Below, one piece after another: positions 1 to 6,593 of a stretch of 12,231 nucleotides of DNA; positions within the stretch are counted from its first letter, which is position 1, and the number at the start of each line of letters is the position of its first letter. The notes below the pieces were generated by a model, which worked only from the letters and a program-made list of their open reading frames with translations, was not told the origin of the DNA and searched no databases. The stretch spans positions 1 through 12,231 of the forward strand of contig CAMOQM010000017.1 in the NCBI GenBank assembly GCA_946622925.1, given 5' to 3'. The position numbers and the translations under genes were made by a program. The stretch is from an uncultured Caryophanales bacterium (GTDB taxonomy: Bacteria > Bacillota_I > Bacilli_A > RFN20 > CAG-826).

Positions 1-745
1 TGATATTGATTAACGGGTCTTTCTTTACCGCGATAAGCAAGAGCTTCCGATACTCGTTAAAGGATTTATTCTGCAAGGTTTCGGAATTACCTTTATCGAG
101 GAAATGGAAATGATTTTCCAGTAGATCGACGATGGAAAACAAAGAAGCTTCAAGGGCAAAATAGCCATAGGCTAAATTCCAATAGTACTGGACAAAGGCT
201 TCTTCTCTTTCCTTAGCGTAAGCGGGTTTACGGAGTTCTATATCAAGATGAGCGTAAGTAAAGGAAGAGGTAAGCTCGGAAATATCGAAATTACGTAAGG
301 CGAGATTTTGGTGTTTCCCGAATTTCTTTACTAATTCTTCATAGAAATTCTCAAGGCGATTAATTTCATCCATCAAGGCAAAATCGATGTCTTCGAGTTT
401 ATCCTTATCGAACTTGCCTTTATCGTAGGCTTTGAAGTAAACGTCGGAAAAGAATTGATGGGTGTAATAATTCCTTAGTTCCACCGTCTTGTTTAACTCT
501 TTCCCTAGATAATGCTTTTCTTTTAGGTTTAAGGCTCGAACTTCAAAACTGGTGAAGAAGAAATCTTTTAATTCATTTAGCGATTTGTTTTTGAATTGTT
601 TAAGTTCGTCTTTGCTTTTATGGTGGCCAAAACGAAGATAGCCATAGACATGCTGAAATAGATAATCCTCGACTTTTTGATAGGTTAGCATCAAGCGAAG
701 ATAATCGGGCCTTAAAAACAGTAACGGGTCATCTAAATCGATCAT
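1..745 (-). CDS. Possible HEPN-domain protein, partial (C-terminus off window)
   Basis: An open frame of 248 codons runs from an ATG at 745 to the left edge without a stop, so the C-terminus is missing. The protein looks soluble and helical, with no signal peptide or membrane segment. Residues 91-96 read R-N-Y-Y-T-H within ELRNYYTHQFF. This matches the Rx4-6H pattern, often RN....H, of HEPN domains, which are helical folds found in RNases, toxin-antitoxin pairs and defence proteins. The second half (about 120-248) is charged and aromatic-rich, and I do not recognise it. There is no Shine-Dalgarno. A perfect TATAAT (753-758) ends 7 nt before the ATG, so the transcript may be leaderless. A terminator separates it from the threonine aldolase gene upstream. 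The HEPN call is motif-based inference; a plain hypothetical protein is the alternative. Confidence 0.7.
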   Translation of the reverse strand, partial: MIDLDDPLLFLRPDYLRLMLTYQKVEDYLFQHVYGYLRFGHHKSKDELKQFKNKSLNELKDFFFTSFEVRALNLKEKHYLGKELNKTVELRNYYTHQFFSDVYFKAYDKGKFDKDKLEDIDFALMDEINRLENFYEELVKKFGKHQNLALRNFDISELTSSFTYAHLDIELRKPAYAKEREEAFVQYYWNLAYGYFALEASLFSIVDLLENHFHFLDKGNSETLQNKSFNEYRKLLLIAVKKDPLINI

Positions 746-752
746 CGTTTTG

Positions 753-758
753 ATTATA
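753..758 (-). promoter_or_regulatory. -10 box of the HEPN-like gene, leaderless spacing
   Basis: On the minus strand this is a perfect TATAAT ending 7 nt before the ATG at 745, which would put the transcription start on or next to the start codon. No convincing -35 hexamer exists at 16-18 bp, because that position falls in the preceding terminator stem. The assignment therefore rests on the -10 alone. Confidence 0.45.
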
Positions 759-769
759 AAAGGCGGGTG

Positions 770-793
770 AATAAAAAGCCACCGAAGTGGCTT
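770..793 (-). terminator. Rho-independent terminator of the GNAT-aldolase unit
   Basis: The minus strand reads AAGCCAC-TTCG-GTGGCTT, a 7-bp stem with a UUCG tetraloop, followed by TTTATT. The stem begins inside the TAA stop of the aldolase gene, so termination follows directly on the end of translation. Confidence 0.85.
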
Positions 794-1814
794 AGATTTG
801 ACTGAGATAAAGGTCTAAACTTTCTATATCGTTATCCTCGGTTTTGAAGGAAGTGACGAACCTTACCACGATATAGTCTTGGCCTTCTTCCCATTTTTCT
901 AGGCCAAACTCCTTTATGAGGGCTTCGGCCCGCTTCTTATCGAGCTTAGCGAACACTTGGTTAGTGGAGGAAGGAAGTAGAGGATAGCCGTGCTTTGTTA
1001 GGGCTTCCCTAACCTTGACGGCGTAAAGATTGGTACGCTTAGCTAGTTCGAAATAAAGGCCTTCCCTAAAGGCTTCCTCGAATTGGATGCCGACGACATA
1101 GCCTTTGGCTAGCATCGCCCCTTTGTTTTTGATGTGGAAACGGAAGTCTTTGGCTAATTCAGGATTAACGATGACCAAAGCCTCACCAAATAGGAGGCCG
1201 TTTTTGGTACCACCGACATAGAAGGCGTCGCAAAGGGAACCGAGGTCTTTCGGATCGATGTCGTTATCAAAGCTAGTAAGGGCGCTTCCTAACCTTGCCC
1301 CATCCATAAATAGATATAAGCCGTTATCTTTGCAGGCTTTATAAAGTTCGGTTAGTTCTTGCTTATGGTAGATGGTTCCTATTTCGGTGGAGTTAGAGAT
1401 ATAAACCATCCTTGGCTTAACCATATGTTCGTCGGTGAAGAGTCTGACGGTTTGGTTAACGCTCTCCGCGGAAAGCTTGCCATCTTTCCCATTAACCGTA
1501 ATGACTTTATAACCGCTTCCTTCGACGGCCGCGGTTTCATGGACGTTAATATGGCCAGAAGTAGGGGAGATGACCCCTTCATAATGGCGCAATACCGAAG
1601 AAATGAAAACGAGGTTAGTTTGGGTGCCGCCGGCTAGAAAAAACACTTTGGCGTCTTTGGCTCCGAAGGTTTCTTTGATTAACCTCGTGGCATTTTCACT
1701 ATGTCTATCTAAACCATAGGGGATATTTTCTTCCGCCCCAAATTTAGCAAGGGCTTCTAGGATTTTAGGATGGGCGGCAAAGGAATAATCGTTTTTGAAG
1801 GAATTATGTTTCAT
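792..1814 (-). CDS. ltaE: Low-specificity L-threonine aldolase (PLP-dependent)
   Basis: A cytosolic PLP enzyme of fold type I that splits L-threonine or L-allo-threonine into glycine and acetaldehyde, giving the cell a route to glycine. Counting from the ATG at 1814 it has 340 residues, about the family's usual length. Family marks are visible: the Schiff-base lysine K204 in GGTKNG, the pyridine-nitrogen aspartate D171 in FMDGARLG, and the histidine/glutamate segment SGHINVHE (87-93) near the cofactor ring. The start at 1814 is preferred over an in-frame GTG at 1823 because AGGAG lies 8 nt upstream of the ATG but would overlap the GTG. The gene sits 11 nt after the TAG stop of the GNAT gene, its Shine-Dalgarno abutting that stop, so the two are almost certainly cotranscribed and perhaps coupled. 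Related PLP lyases of the beta-eliminating family are an unlikely alternative. Confidence 0.93.
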   Translation of the reverse strand: MKHNSFKNDYSFAAHPKILEALAKFGAEENIPYGLDRHSENATRLIKETFGAKDAKVFFLAGGTQTNLVFISSVLRHYEGVISPTSGHINVHETAAVEGSGYKVITVNGKDGKLSAESVNQTVRLFTDEHMVKPRMVYISNSTEIGTIYHKQELTELYKACKDNGLYLFMDGARLGSALTSFDNDIDPKDLGSLCDAFYVGGTKNGLLFGEALVIVNPELAKDFRFHIKNKGAMLAKGYVVGIQFEEAFREGLYFELAKRTNLYAVKVREALTKHGYPLLPSSTNQVFAKLDKKRAEALIKEFGLEKWEEGQDYIVVRFVTSFKTEDNDIESLDLYLSQI

Positions 1815-1825
1815 AGATATCACTC

Positions 1826-2335
1826 CTATAGTAGTTTTTCTAAGACGATGCGGTCTTTATTGGGGGTAAGGATGGCTTTGCCACAGGCCTTAAAACCATA
1901 TTTGTCTAACAAGGATAACATGGGCTTGTTGTTTTCGTGGGTATCGACCCTTAAGGAGCGATAGCCTTTTTCTTTGCCCACTTCGATGAATAATTCAAAG
2001 AGGGCTTTGCCATAGCCTTGGCCCCGATACTCGTTTTTAACGGCGATACGGTGCATGACCATGTAAGGATAGTCACTTAGCCACGCCCCTTCGTAAAGGG
2101 TATCGTAGTCCTTTTCGTAATAGGTGAAAGCCGCGACCGAGGCGATTTGGTTATCGCTAGTCAATATCACGTAGAGGTTTTCGTTCTTAATATCATTAAG
2201 CAAGGAATCACGATTAGGATAACCATCTTGCCATTGCCCGCCGTTTTGGGGCTTTAGGAAGGCTCTGCCATCTTCGATGATGGCCATGACATCATCGATA
2301 TCGCTTAAGGTGGCTTTTCTAAATCTTTTGTCCAT
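1826..2335 (-). CDS. GNAT family N-acetyltransferase
   Basis: An acetyl-CoA-dependent acetyltransferase of the GNAT fold; the substrate cannot be read from the sequence. From the ATG at 2335 it has 169 residues, a normal GNAT length. The acetyl-CoA pyrophosphate-binding motif A, R/Q-x-x-G-x-G/A, is R104-G-Q-G-Y-G109, preceded by the usual strand MHRIAVK. The C-terminal part (about 125-155), with its LLDKYGF stretch, is typical motif B. The frame also extends upstream to an ATG at 2383 and a TTG at 2389, but no ribosome binding site supports either. The shorter start begins exactly where GNAT homology usually begins (MDKRFRKATLSDIDD). A TATCAT box ends 7 nt before 2335, suggesting a leaderless mRNA. 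It is the first gene of a unit with threonine aldolase, so an amino-acid or amine substrate is possible, but this is only a guess. Confidence 0.85.
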   Translation of the reverse strand: MDKRFRKATLSDIDDVMAIIEDGRAFLKPQNGGQWQDGYPNRDSLLNDIKNENLYVILTSDNQIASVAAFTYYEKDYDTLYEGAWLSDYPYMVMHRIAVKNEYRGQGYGKALFELFIEVGKEKGYRSLRVDTHENNKPMLSLLDKYGFKACGKAILTPNKDRIVLEKLL

Positions 2336-2342
2336 GGGGACA

Positions 2343-2370
2343 ATGATATTACATAGAAATAATTGGTCTA
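2343..2370 (-). promoter_or_regulatory. Candidate promoter of the GNAT-aldolase unit
   Basis: The minus strand reads TAGACC (2365-2370), a 16-bp spacer, then TATCAT (2343-2348), ending 7 nt before the ATG at 2335. It would give a leaderless or near-leaderless mRNA. If the longer reading frame from 2383 is real, this site would lie inside the coding sequence. Confidence 0.4.
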
Positions 2371-2419
2371 CATTTTTGCTCATCTTCAAGCATATTTAAG
2401 GTCATTTTGGCTTTTCGAC

Positions 2420-2446
2420 TATAAAATAGCCTTGTTAATTAAGGAG
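2420..2446 (+). promoter_or_regulatory. -10-like TATAAA and ribosome binding site of the glutaredoxin gene
   Basis: TATAAA at 2420-2425 is followed by AAGGAG at 2441-2446, which is 6 nt from the ATG at 2453. The ribosome binding site is strong and decides the start. The -10 is plausible, but no good -35 lies 16-18 bp upstream. Confidence 0.5.
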
Positions 2447-2452
2447 AAAACC

Positions 2453-2746
2453 ATGATCAAAGTCTATGGCATGCCCAGTTGCCCCTATTGTGCCTATATT
2501 GAACCCCAAATCGAAAATAATCCCAATTTCGAATATATCGATATCGGCAAACACGTCCACGCCCTTCATGAGTTCTTGGAATTGCGTGACCATAATCCTG
2601 TCTTCGAGGAATATAAGGCGATGGGAGACGTTGGCATTCCTTGCTTCGTTAAGGAAGATGGGACCGTCACTTTAGAGCCTAGTGAAGTGGGGCTCGTCTC
2701 GCTTTCGCAGGCCGGGGCCTGCGGGATTGACGGGAAAGGTTGCTAG
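2453..2746 (+). CDS. Glutaredoxin-like thiol oxidoreductase
   Basis: A small cytosolic thioredoxin-fold protein of 97 residues, probably a thiol-disulfide exchange or reductase protein. The dithiol active site C10-P-Y-C13 follows the first strand (MIKVYGMPS). The conserved cis-proline is P63 in VGIPCF, and the core HVHALHEFLELRDHNPVF is characteristic of the Firmicute glutaredoxin-related family. Extra cysteines are C64 beside the cis-proline, and C90 and C97 in the tail ACGIDGKGC. The frame is open back to 2363, but the ATG at 2453 has the AAGGAG site and starts at the first beta strand. It lies divergent from the GNAT gene across 117 bp. No glutathione system is visible nearby, so its reductant is unknown. 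The family call is confident; the in vivo partner is not. Confidence 0.9.
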   Translation: MIKVYGMPSCPYCAYIEPQIENNPNFEYIDIGKHVHALHEFLELRDHNPVFEEYKAMGDVGIPCFVKEDGTVTLEPSEVGLVSLSQAGACGIDGKGC

Positions 2747-2772
2747 TTCGTAGCGCTTTCGGCCCACGCTGT

Positions 2773-2802
2773 TTGACTTTTCAAACAAAAAAATGTTTAA
2801 TA
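2773..2802 (+). promoter_or_regulatory. Promoter of the small membrane protein gene, with dyad over -35
   Basis: TTGACT (2773-2778), an 18-bp spacer, then TTTAAT (2797-2802), with the start codon at 2856 after a leader carrying GGAGG. The -35 lies within a perfect dyad, GTTTGA-CTTT-TCAAAC (2771-2786), which could be an operator half-site pair. Confidence 0.5.
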
Positions 2803-2855
2803 GTGTGGTCTTCTAAAGAAGGCAGACATCAAACTAGATTTGGAGGTTATTATTT

Positions 2856-3257
2856 ATGAAAAAAGCTAGTAGCGTCTTATTGCTAATCGGCGCCATCTTG
2901 TCATTCGTCGGAATCCTTTTCTATATTATCTTTGGTTCCGTCATGTTCGGACTCGCCTCGCCCGCTAATACCCAAATGATCATCGATGGCATCAATAATG
3001 GCAGCATCACCGTTTCCGGAGTCAGCGGGACCCCTGAACAAATCGCCGCTTATCTCCAGCAAGTTGCTAGTGGCCTTGGCGTCTTCTTCCTCATCACCGG
3101 ATTATTCAGCATCGTTCCGGGTATCTTGGCCCTTATCGCCAGAAAGAAACAAACCACCGGCTTATATGTCGCCACTTTGGTTTTATCCATCCTTGCTGGC
3201 TTTAACATCATCACCTTGCTTGGCTCGATCTTCGGATTAGCCGATCATGACAGATAA
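2856..3257 (+). CDS. Small membrane protein, DUF4064-like
   Basis: A 133-residue membrane protein with three predicted hydrophobic segments at about 5-32, 72-95 and 102-126. A polar 35-residue loop rich in Asn, Gly and Ser lies between the first two. The lysine pair after Met and the RKKQ cluster (about 95-98) give positive-inside signals. The layout resembles the DUF4064 group of Firmicute proteins, which have no known function; that likeness is by eye. The start is secure: GGAGG at 2842-2846, 9 nt before the ATG. It appears to be a one-gene unit with its own promoter and terminator. No catalytic residues are apparent. Confidence 0.75.
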   Translation: MKKASSVLLLIGAILSFVGILFYIIFGSVMFGLASPANTQMIIDGINNGSITVSGVSGTPEQIAAYLQQVASGLGVFFLITGLFSIVPGILALIARKKQTTGLYVATLVLSILAGFNIITLLGSIFGLADHDR

Positions 3258-3300
3258 GAAAACGAACCCGTAAACGAATAAGCGATTTCCTCGCTTCTAG

Positions 3301-3327
3301 GCGCGCCCATTAGGACGCGCTTTTATT
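3301..3327 (+). terminator. Terminator after the DUF4064-like gene
   Basis: GCGCG (3301-3305) pairs with CGCGC (3316-3320) and is followed by TTTTATT. A second, U-less hairpin, AAGCGA-TTTCC-TCGCTT (3280-3296), lies just upstream and may add to termination or protect the 3' end. Confidence 0.75.
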
Positions 3328-3329
3328 TA

Positions 3330-3343
3330 CTAAAGCGTTTTCA
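3330..3343. promoter_or_regulatory. Possible cre-like (CcpA) box
   Basis: CTAAAGCGTTTTCA differs from the common cre form TGAAAGCGTTTTCA only in the first two bases. It is centred about 55 bp upstream of the expected start of the lipoprotein transcript, a position used for catabolite activation in Firmicutes. It overlaps the U-tail of the preceding terminator, so chance is a real alternative. Confidence 0.25.
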
Positions 3344-3384
3344 TTCATCTATGAATGCCCTTTTTGAAAAAGGGTCCTTATAAT
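3342..3384 (+). promoter_or_regulatory. Promoter region of the lipoprotein gene with two tandem dyads
   Basis: A perfect TATAAT lies at 3379-3384. Immediately upstream are two perfect inverted repeats: CATTCAT-CT-ATGAATG (3342-3357) and CCCTTTTT-G-AAAAAGGG (3358-3374). They abut and cover the whole -35 region, where no good -35 hexamer is present. This suggests a regulated promoter that needs an activator or binds a repressor. Confidence 0.5.
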
Positions 3385-3412
3385 ACAGCCGTAACCTAGT
3401 GAGGCTAGTTTT

Positions 3413-5527
3413 ATGAAAAAGTTATTCGCCTTATCTCCTGTCGCCCTTCTTGCCTTAGCGGGTTTATCCGGATGCAACAACGCCACATCGCCCATCTACC
3501 TTTTTGATGGTGAATCCCGGTTCGTCTTCATGAGCCTTGATGATAAAGGATCGTTGCCTTTAGCCACCTATCGTAACAAGAACACCGGGGAAGTCCCTTA
3601 TGTCGAAATCGGTCAATTCTTCTATGATGCGGGCGGTTGGGGCAATACCAAGACATCCGTCAAAAAAGAAGGCTCCCTTTACGTCGTCTATAATTCGGAT
3701 AACAAAAAGATTTTCTCCGTCGACCCGAATAAAGATGAGTTCACCATCTCTAATTTTGAATTATGGGGTGGGCACCTCATGAAGCAAAATAACGGAGTTG
3801 GTCCGGATATCTGTGTTCCTTCCGATCCTGGCGATAACGATTGTTCCGTCCAAGCTTCTAAGGCCTCTAGATTCTTAGGGGAAAGGAAAGACGAAGTCTA
3901 TGACGGCAAGAAGTGGAACTTCGACTTCATCGAAAAAGATGGCAAATGCTATGCCCCAGCCCAATTATTAACCAATACCTATTATAGGTGGGTCGGAGCC
4001 GACCTCGCCTATAATGGCATGGATTACTATTTCTCCACCCTCATCGTGGCCGGGGCCATTCCCGCCATCAGCCAAAGCTATTACGCGACCAATCGCAGAT
4101 TCGCCGCTTTGCAAGGTAAGGAAGCTATCGCCTATGATCCCCAAGGCGATGAAGTCTATCGTTTTGCTTACCCATATCAAGAAAACTCTAATGATCCGCT
4201 TGTTTATCATATCCTCTCATTAACTAAAGACGGTAAGGGAAAAATGCTTACCGGCAAGACCCCTACCGATAAGGGTGAGCATAAGAAATTGGGCGAAATA
4301 ATCTATAACTATACCTGGGAAAAGAAAGGCGATGCCTTGCTACTAACCATTTGGGCGACCGGCATCGATACTTCGACCGGAAAGGAAGATACGGTTAACC
4401 AAGGTATCATGAAGATTCCTCTCCGCGATACTTTCTATGGTTCCAAGAAGCGTCCGGAAGCCATCGCTAAGTTCAACTATGATCTTCTTCGTTTCCAATT
4501 CGATAACTACTATGGCCTAAAGGAAGAAAAAGGTTTCACCGATTTCGATAAATATCTCTCCGATAAGGGATTAAAGAACGATTTGCTTAGCCTCGATGTC
4601 GATACTTATGACCAGGCTTTAGCCAAACTACTAATGACCAATATCGATGATGGCCATACCTATTATTCCTGTCCCTCCGTATTCTCAGGTAAGTTCTCTT
4701 GGGATGGCAAGAAGATGGCCACCGATAACCTCGGGGAACGCTATAAGAGCCTAATGAATAAGCAAAAGGGCTACATCAAGCTCCGCAATAAAGCCAACAA
4801 AGTTGATGAAAACGCCGATGGTTCGAAGCTCCAAGGTCTCTTCTTCCAAGGCAAGACCGCGGTCATTAGATTCGATGCTTTCAATGGCCAAGGCGAACCT
4901 TTGATTAACGACTTCGGCGATCCTATCGATAAGGTTGAGCCCCTTAGCGCCATCGAAAATGGTAATGTACCTCAGGCCTTCGAAGCCTCCTTCTACAGGA
5001 TTAAACAACATAAGGAAATCGAAAACGTCGTCATTGACCTCACCTGCAATAGCGGTGGGTCGGCCAAGGTCTTACCTTATGTGACGGCCTTCTTCTCCGA
5101 TGATCCCACCTTGTTATTTAGGGATACCGCGATGGGTGTGGATAAGGAATTCCATTATCAGGTCGATCTTAACCACGATCACGTTTACGGGGGAGAGGGC
5201 GATACCTTCAAAGGCCAATATAAGTTCTATATCATGACCAGCGACTTCTCCTTCTCTTGCGCTAACTTCTTACCCGCGATCGCCAAAAATAGCGGAGTCA
5301 AGTTAATCGGCAAGAAGAGCGGTGGCGGAGGAGCTTCGGTCTGTGTCTTCACCGATGCCTGCGGTTCCATCTATAACACCTCCTCCAGCCAGAAGTGCCT
5401 GCTTAAGGTTGGTGATAAATACCAGACAATCGATGGTGGCGTTGATGTCGATTACCCGATTGAATCCGATTCGTGGTACGATTTAGCAAAGCTAGATACC
5501 TTCGTCTCCGGTTTGGCCAACAAGTAA
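3413..5527 (+). CDS. S41-family peptidase-like lipoprotein
   Basis: A 704-residue secreted lipoprotein. Residues 1-20 are a lipoprotein signal peptide with lipobox L18-S-G-C21, so the protein is probably anchored on the outer face of the membrane. About 25-370 is an unrecognised extracytoplasmic region rich in Tyr, Asp and Asn. The S41 (tail-specific protease/CtpA-like) module is in the C-terminal half: DDGHTYY (412-418) matches the conserved DGHt stretch, DLTCNSGG (542-549) matches the D.R.NgGG strand, and FSFSCANF holds the likely nucleophile S615 where families usually read S-A-x-E. GGGG follows near 635. Cysteine and asparagine next to S615 are unusual, so activity is uncertain. No PDZ domain is evident. 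The start is set by GAGG (3401-3404), 8 nt before ATG. It stands alone between two terminators. A carbohydrate- or peptide-processing surface protein is the likely role. Confidence 0.85.
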   Translation: MKKLFALSPVALLALAGLSGCNNATSPIYLFDGESRFVFMSLDDKGSLPLATYRNKNTGEVPYVEIGQFFYDAGGWGNTKTSVKKEGSLYVVYNSDNKKIFSVDPNKDEFTISNFELWGGHLMKQNNGVGPDICVPSDPGDNDCSVQASKASRFLGERKDEVYDGKKWNFDFIEKDGKCYAPAQLLTNTYYRWVGADLAYNGMDYYFSTLIVAGAIPAISQSYYATNRRFAALQGKEAIAYDPQGDEVYRFAYPYQENSNDPLVYHILSLTKDGKGKMLTGKTPTDKGEHKKLGEIIYNYTWEKKGDALLLTIWATGIDTSTGKEDTVNQGIMKIPLRDTFYGSKKRPEAIAKFNYDLLRFQFDNYYGLKEEKGFTDFDKYLSDKGLKNDLLSLDVDTYDQALAKLLMTNIDDGHTYYSCPSVFSGKFSWDGKKMATDNLGERYKSLMNKQKGYIKLRNKANKVDENADGSKLQGLFFQGKTAVIRFDAFNGQGEPLINDFGDPIDKVEPLSAIENGNVPQAFEASFYRIKQHKEIENVVIDLTCNSGGSAKVLPYVTAFFSDDPTLLFRDTAMGVDKEFHYQVDLNHDHVYGGEGDTFKGQYKFYIMTSDFSFSCANFLPAIAKNSGVKLIGKKSGGGGASVCVFTDACGSIYNTSSSQKCLLKVGDKYQTIDGGVDVDYPIESDSWYDLAKLDTFVSGLANK

Positions 5528-5533
5528 AAAATA

Positions 5534-5567
5534 ACTAGGATCAATTCGCTTGGTCCTAGTTTTTCTT
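5534..5567 (+). terminator. Terminator of the lipoprotein gene
   Basis: ACTAGGA (5534-5540) pairs with TCCTAGT (5554-5560), followed by TTTTCTT. The loop is 13 nt. It lies 7 nt after the stop codon. Confidence 0.85.
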
Positions 5568-5570
5568 TAT

Positions 5571-5594
5571 TAAAGAAAATGCCCAAACGGGCAT
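5571..5594 (-). terminator. Terminator of the nucleotidyltransferase gene
   Basis: The minus strand reads ATGCCC-GTTT-GGGCAT followed by TTTCTTTAA. It faces the lipoprotein terminator, insulating the convergent pair. Confidence 0.85.
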
Positions 5595-5599
5595 CTTTC

Positions 5600-6511
5600 T
5601 TATAGTTTGCCGAATCTATCGGAAGGATAATGGCCGTCTTCGACGAGCTTTTGCAAGCTGGCCACGACTTCGGGCTTATCTTCCCTATAGGTGACCCCAT
5701 GCCACACGGCGGTGGTGGAGAGGACCTTGCAGTGGATTTCTTCTTTGGCGATTAATTCATCGATGAGGGTGGGGATGAGATATTCGCAGGTATCGAGGTT
5801 ATCTTTGTTTTCGTCAAGGAAAGCGGGGAAGTTTTCCTCGATCTTCTTTAAGATATCGAGAGAGAAGACAAACATATTCATGGAGACCAAAGTATTGGAG
5901 GGGATTTGCTTATAGTCTTCCTTATCTAACGGGGTGGCATAGATTTCGTCTCCCCGCCATTCGAGTTTGCTTTCGACTAAAGAAGTGAGGTTGCCCTCGT
6001 TATCAAAATCAAGGATGCCACGCTTGACCGAGCCGTTTTTGGTCATGGTGTTAGCGGCATAGTAGGCGACGTTGGCGTAGACCCCTTTGGTGCCAAAGGG
6101 TAAGCGGCGGAGATAAGAAGCGGCGACCTTGAAGGCATCGGCGCCATAGAAGTCATCGGAATTGACGATGGCGAAATTGCTGCGAAGGACGTCTTTAGCG
6201 CAGTAGATGGCTTGGGCGGTGCCTAAGGGCTTAACCCTATCTTTAGGCATGGAGTAGCCTTTTGGAAGGACATCGAGGCTTTGATAAGCATAGGCGACAT
6301 CGATATATTTAGCGACTCTCGCTCCCACGGTGGATTCGAAGATCTCGCGGTTTTCTTCTTTGATTAAGAAGACGACACGGTCGAAGCCGGCGGCTTTGGC
6401 ATCGTAGATGGAATAGTCGATGATGAAGTTATTCCTTTCATCAAAGGGTTCGATTTGTTTGAGCCCGCCAAAGCGCGACCCCATACCAGCGGCCAGAATA
6501 AGTAGATCCAT
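5600..6511 (-). CDS. NTP-transferase (sugar-phosphate nucleotidyltransferase-like)
   Basis: A 303-residue cytosolic Rossmann-like nucleotidyltransferase that should join an NTP to a phosphorylated sugar or similar substrate. The N-terminal signature LAAGMGSRFGGLKQ (6-19) is the G-x-G-x-R-x..K nucleotide-binding loop of the family. GTAQAI (97-102) is the base and substrate region, and NSDD (117-120) supplies the metal-binding aspartate. The variant RFGGLKQ and the roughly 300-residue length match a broad Firmicute subgroup of unknown substrate rather than glucose-1-phosphate transferases such as RmlA or GalU. The start is the ATG at 6511; AAAGGA lies 13 nt upstream, longer than ideal, but no closer start exists. 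It is isolated by terminators on both sides, so neighbours do not reveal the pathway. Confidence 0.85.
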   Translation of the reverse strand: MDLLILAAGMGSRFGGLKQIEPFDERNNFIIDYSIYDAKAAGFDRVVFLIKEENREIFESTVGARVAKYIDVAYAYQSLDVLPKGYSMPKDRVKPLGTAQAIYCAKDVLRSNFAIVNSDDFYGADAFKVAASYLRRLPFGTKGVYANVAYYAANTMTKNGSVKRGILDFDNEGNLTSLVESKLEWRGDEIYATPLDKEDYKQIPSNTLVSMNMFVFSLDILKKIEENFPAFLDENKDNLDTCEYLIPTLIDELIAKEEIHCKVLSTTAVWHGVTYREDKPEVVASLQKLVEDGHYPSDRFGKL

Positions 6512-6542
6512 AATATTTCGGAATTCCTTTCGTTAATATCTT

Positions 6543-6589
6543 ATATAAACAAAAGCCCCTTGATAAGCGTTTTGCCCCAAGAAGCTTTT
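6543..6589 (-). terminator. Terminator of the Sel1-repeat gene
   Basis: On the minus strand a 12-bp stem with two G-U pairs forms between 6578-6589 (AAAAGCTTCTTG) and 6551-6562 (CAAGGGGCTTTT), with a 15-nt loop. It is followed by GTTTATAT. The tail is not a pure U run, but the stem is long. Confidence 0.65.
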
Positions 6590-6593
6590 ATCA

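Noticed and set aside
1359..1637. Plus-strand open frame inside the threonine aldolase gene
   Set aside because: It is antisense to a gene with a complete set of family motifs, with no promoter or ribosome binding site of its own. Other antisense frames (for example in 3968-4210, 4751-5011 and 7525-7776) were dismissed for the same reason.
2771..2786. Hairpin GTTTGA-CTTT-TCAAAC read as a terminator of the glutaredoxin gene
   Set aside because: It is followed by an A run, not a U run, on the plus strand, and on the minus strand the U run precedes the stem. It overlaps a good -35, so an operator is likelier.
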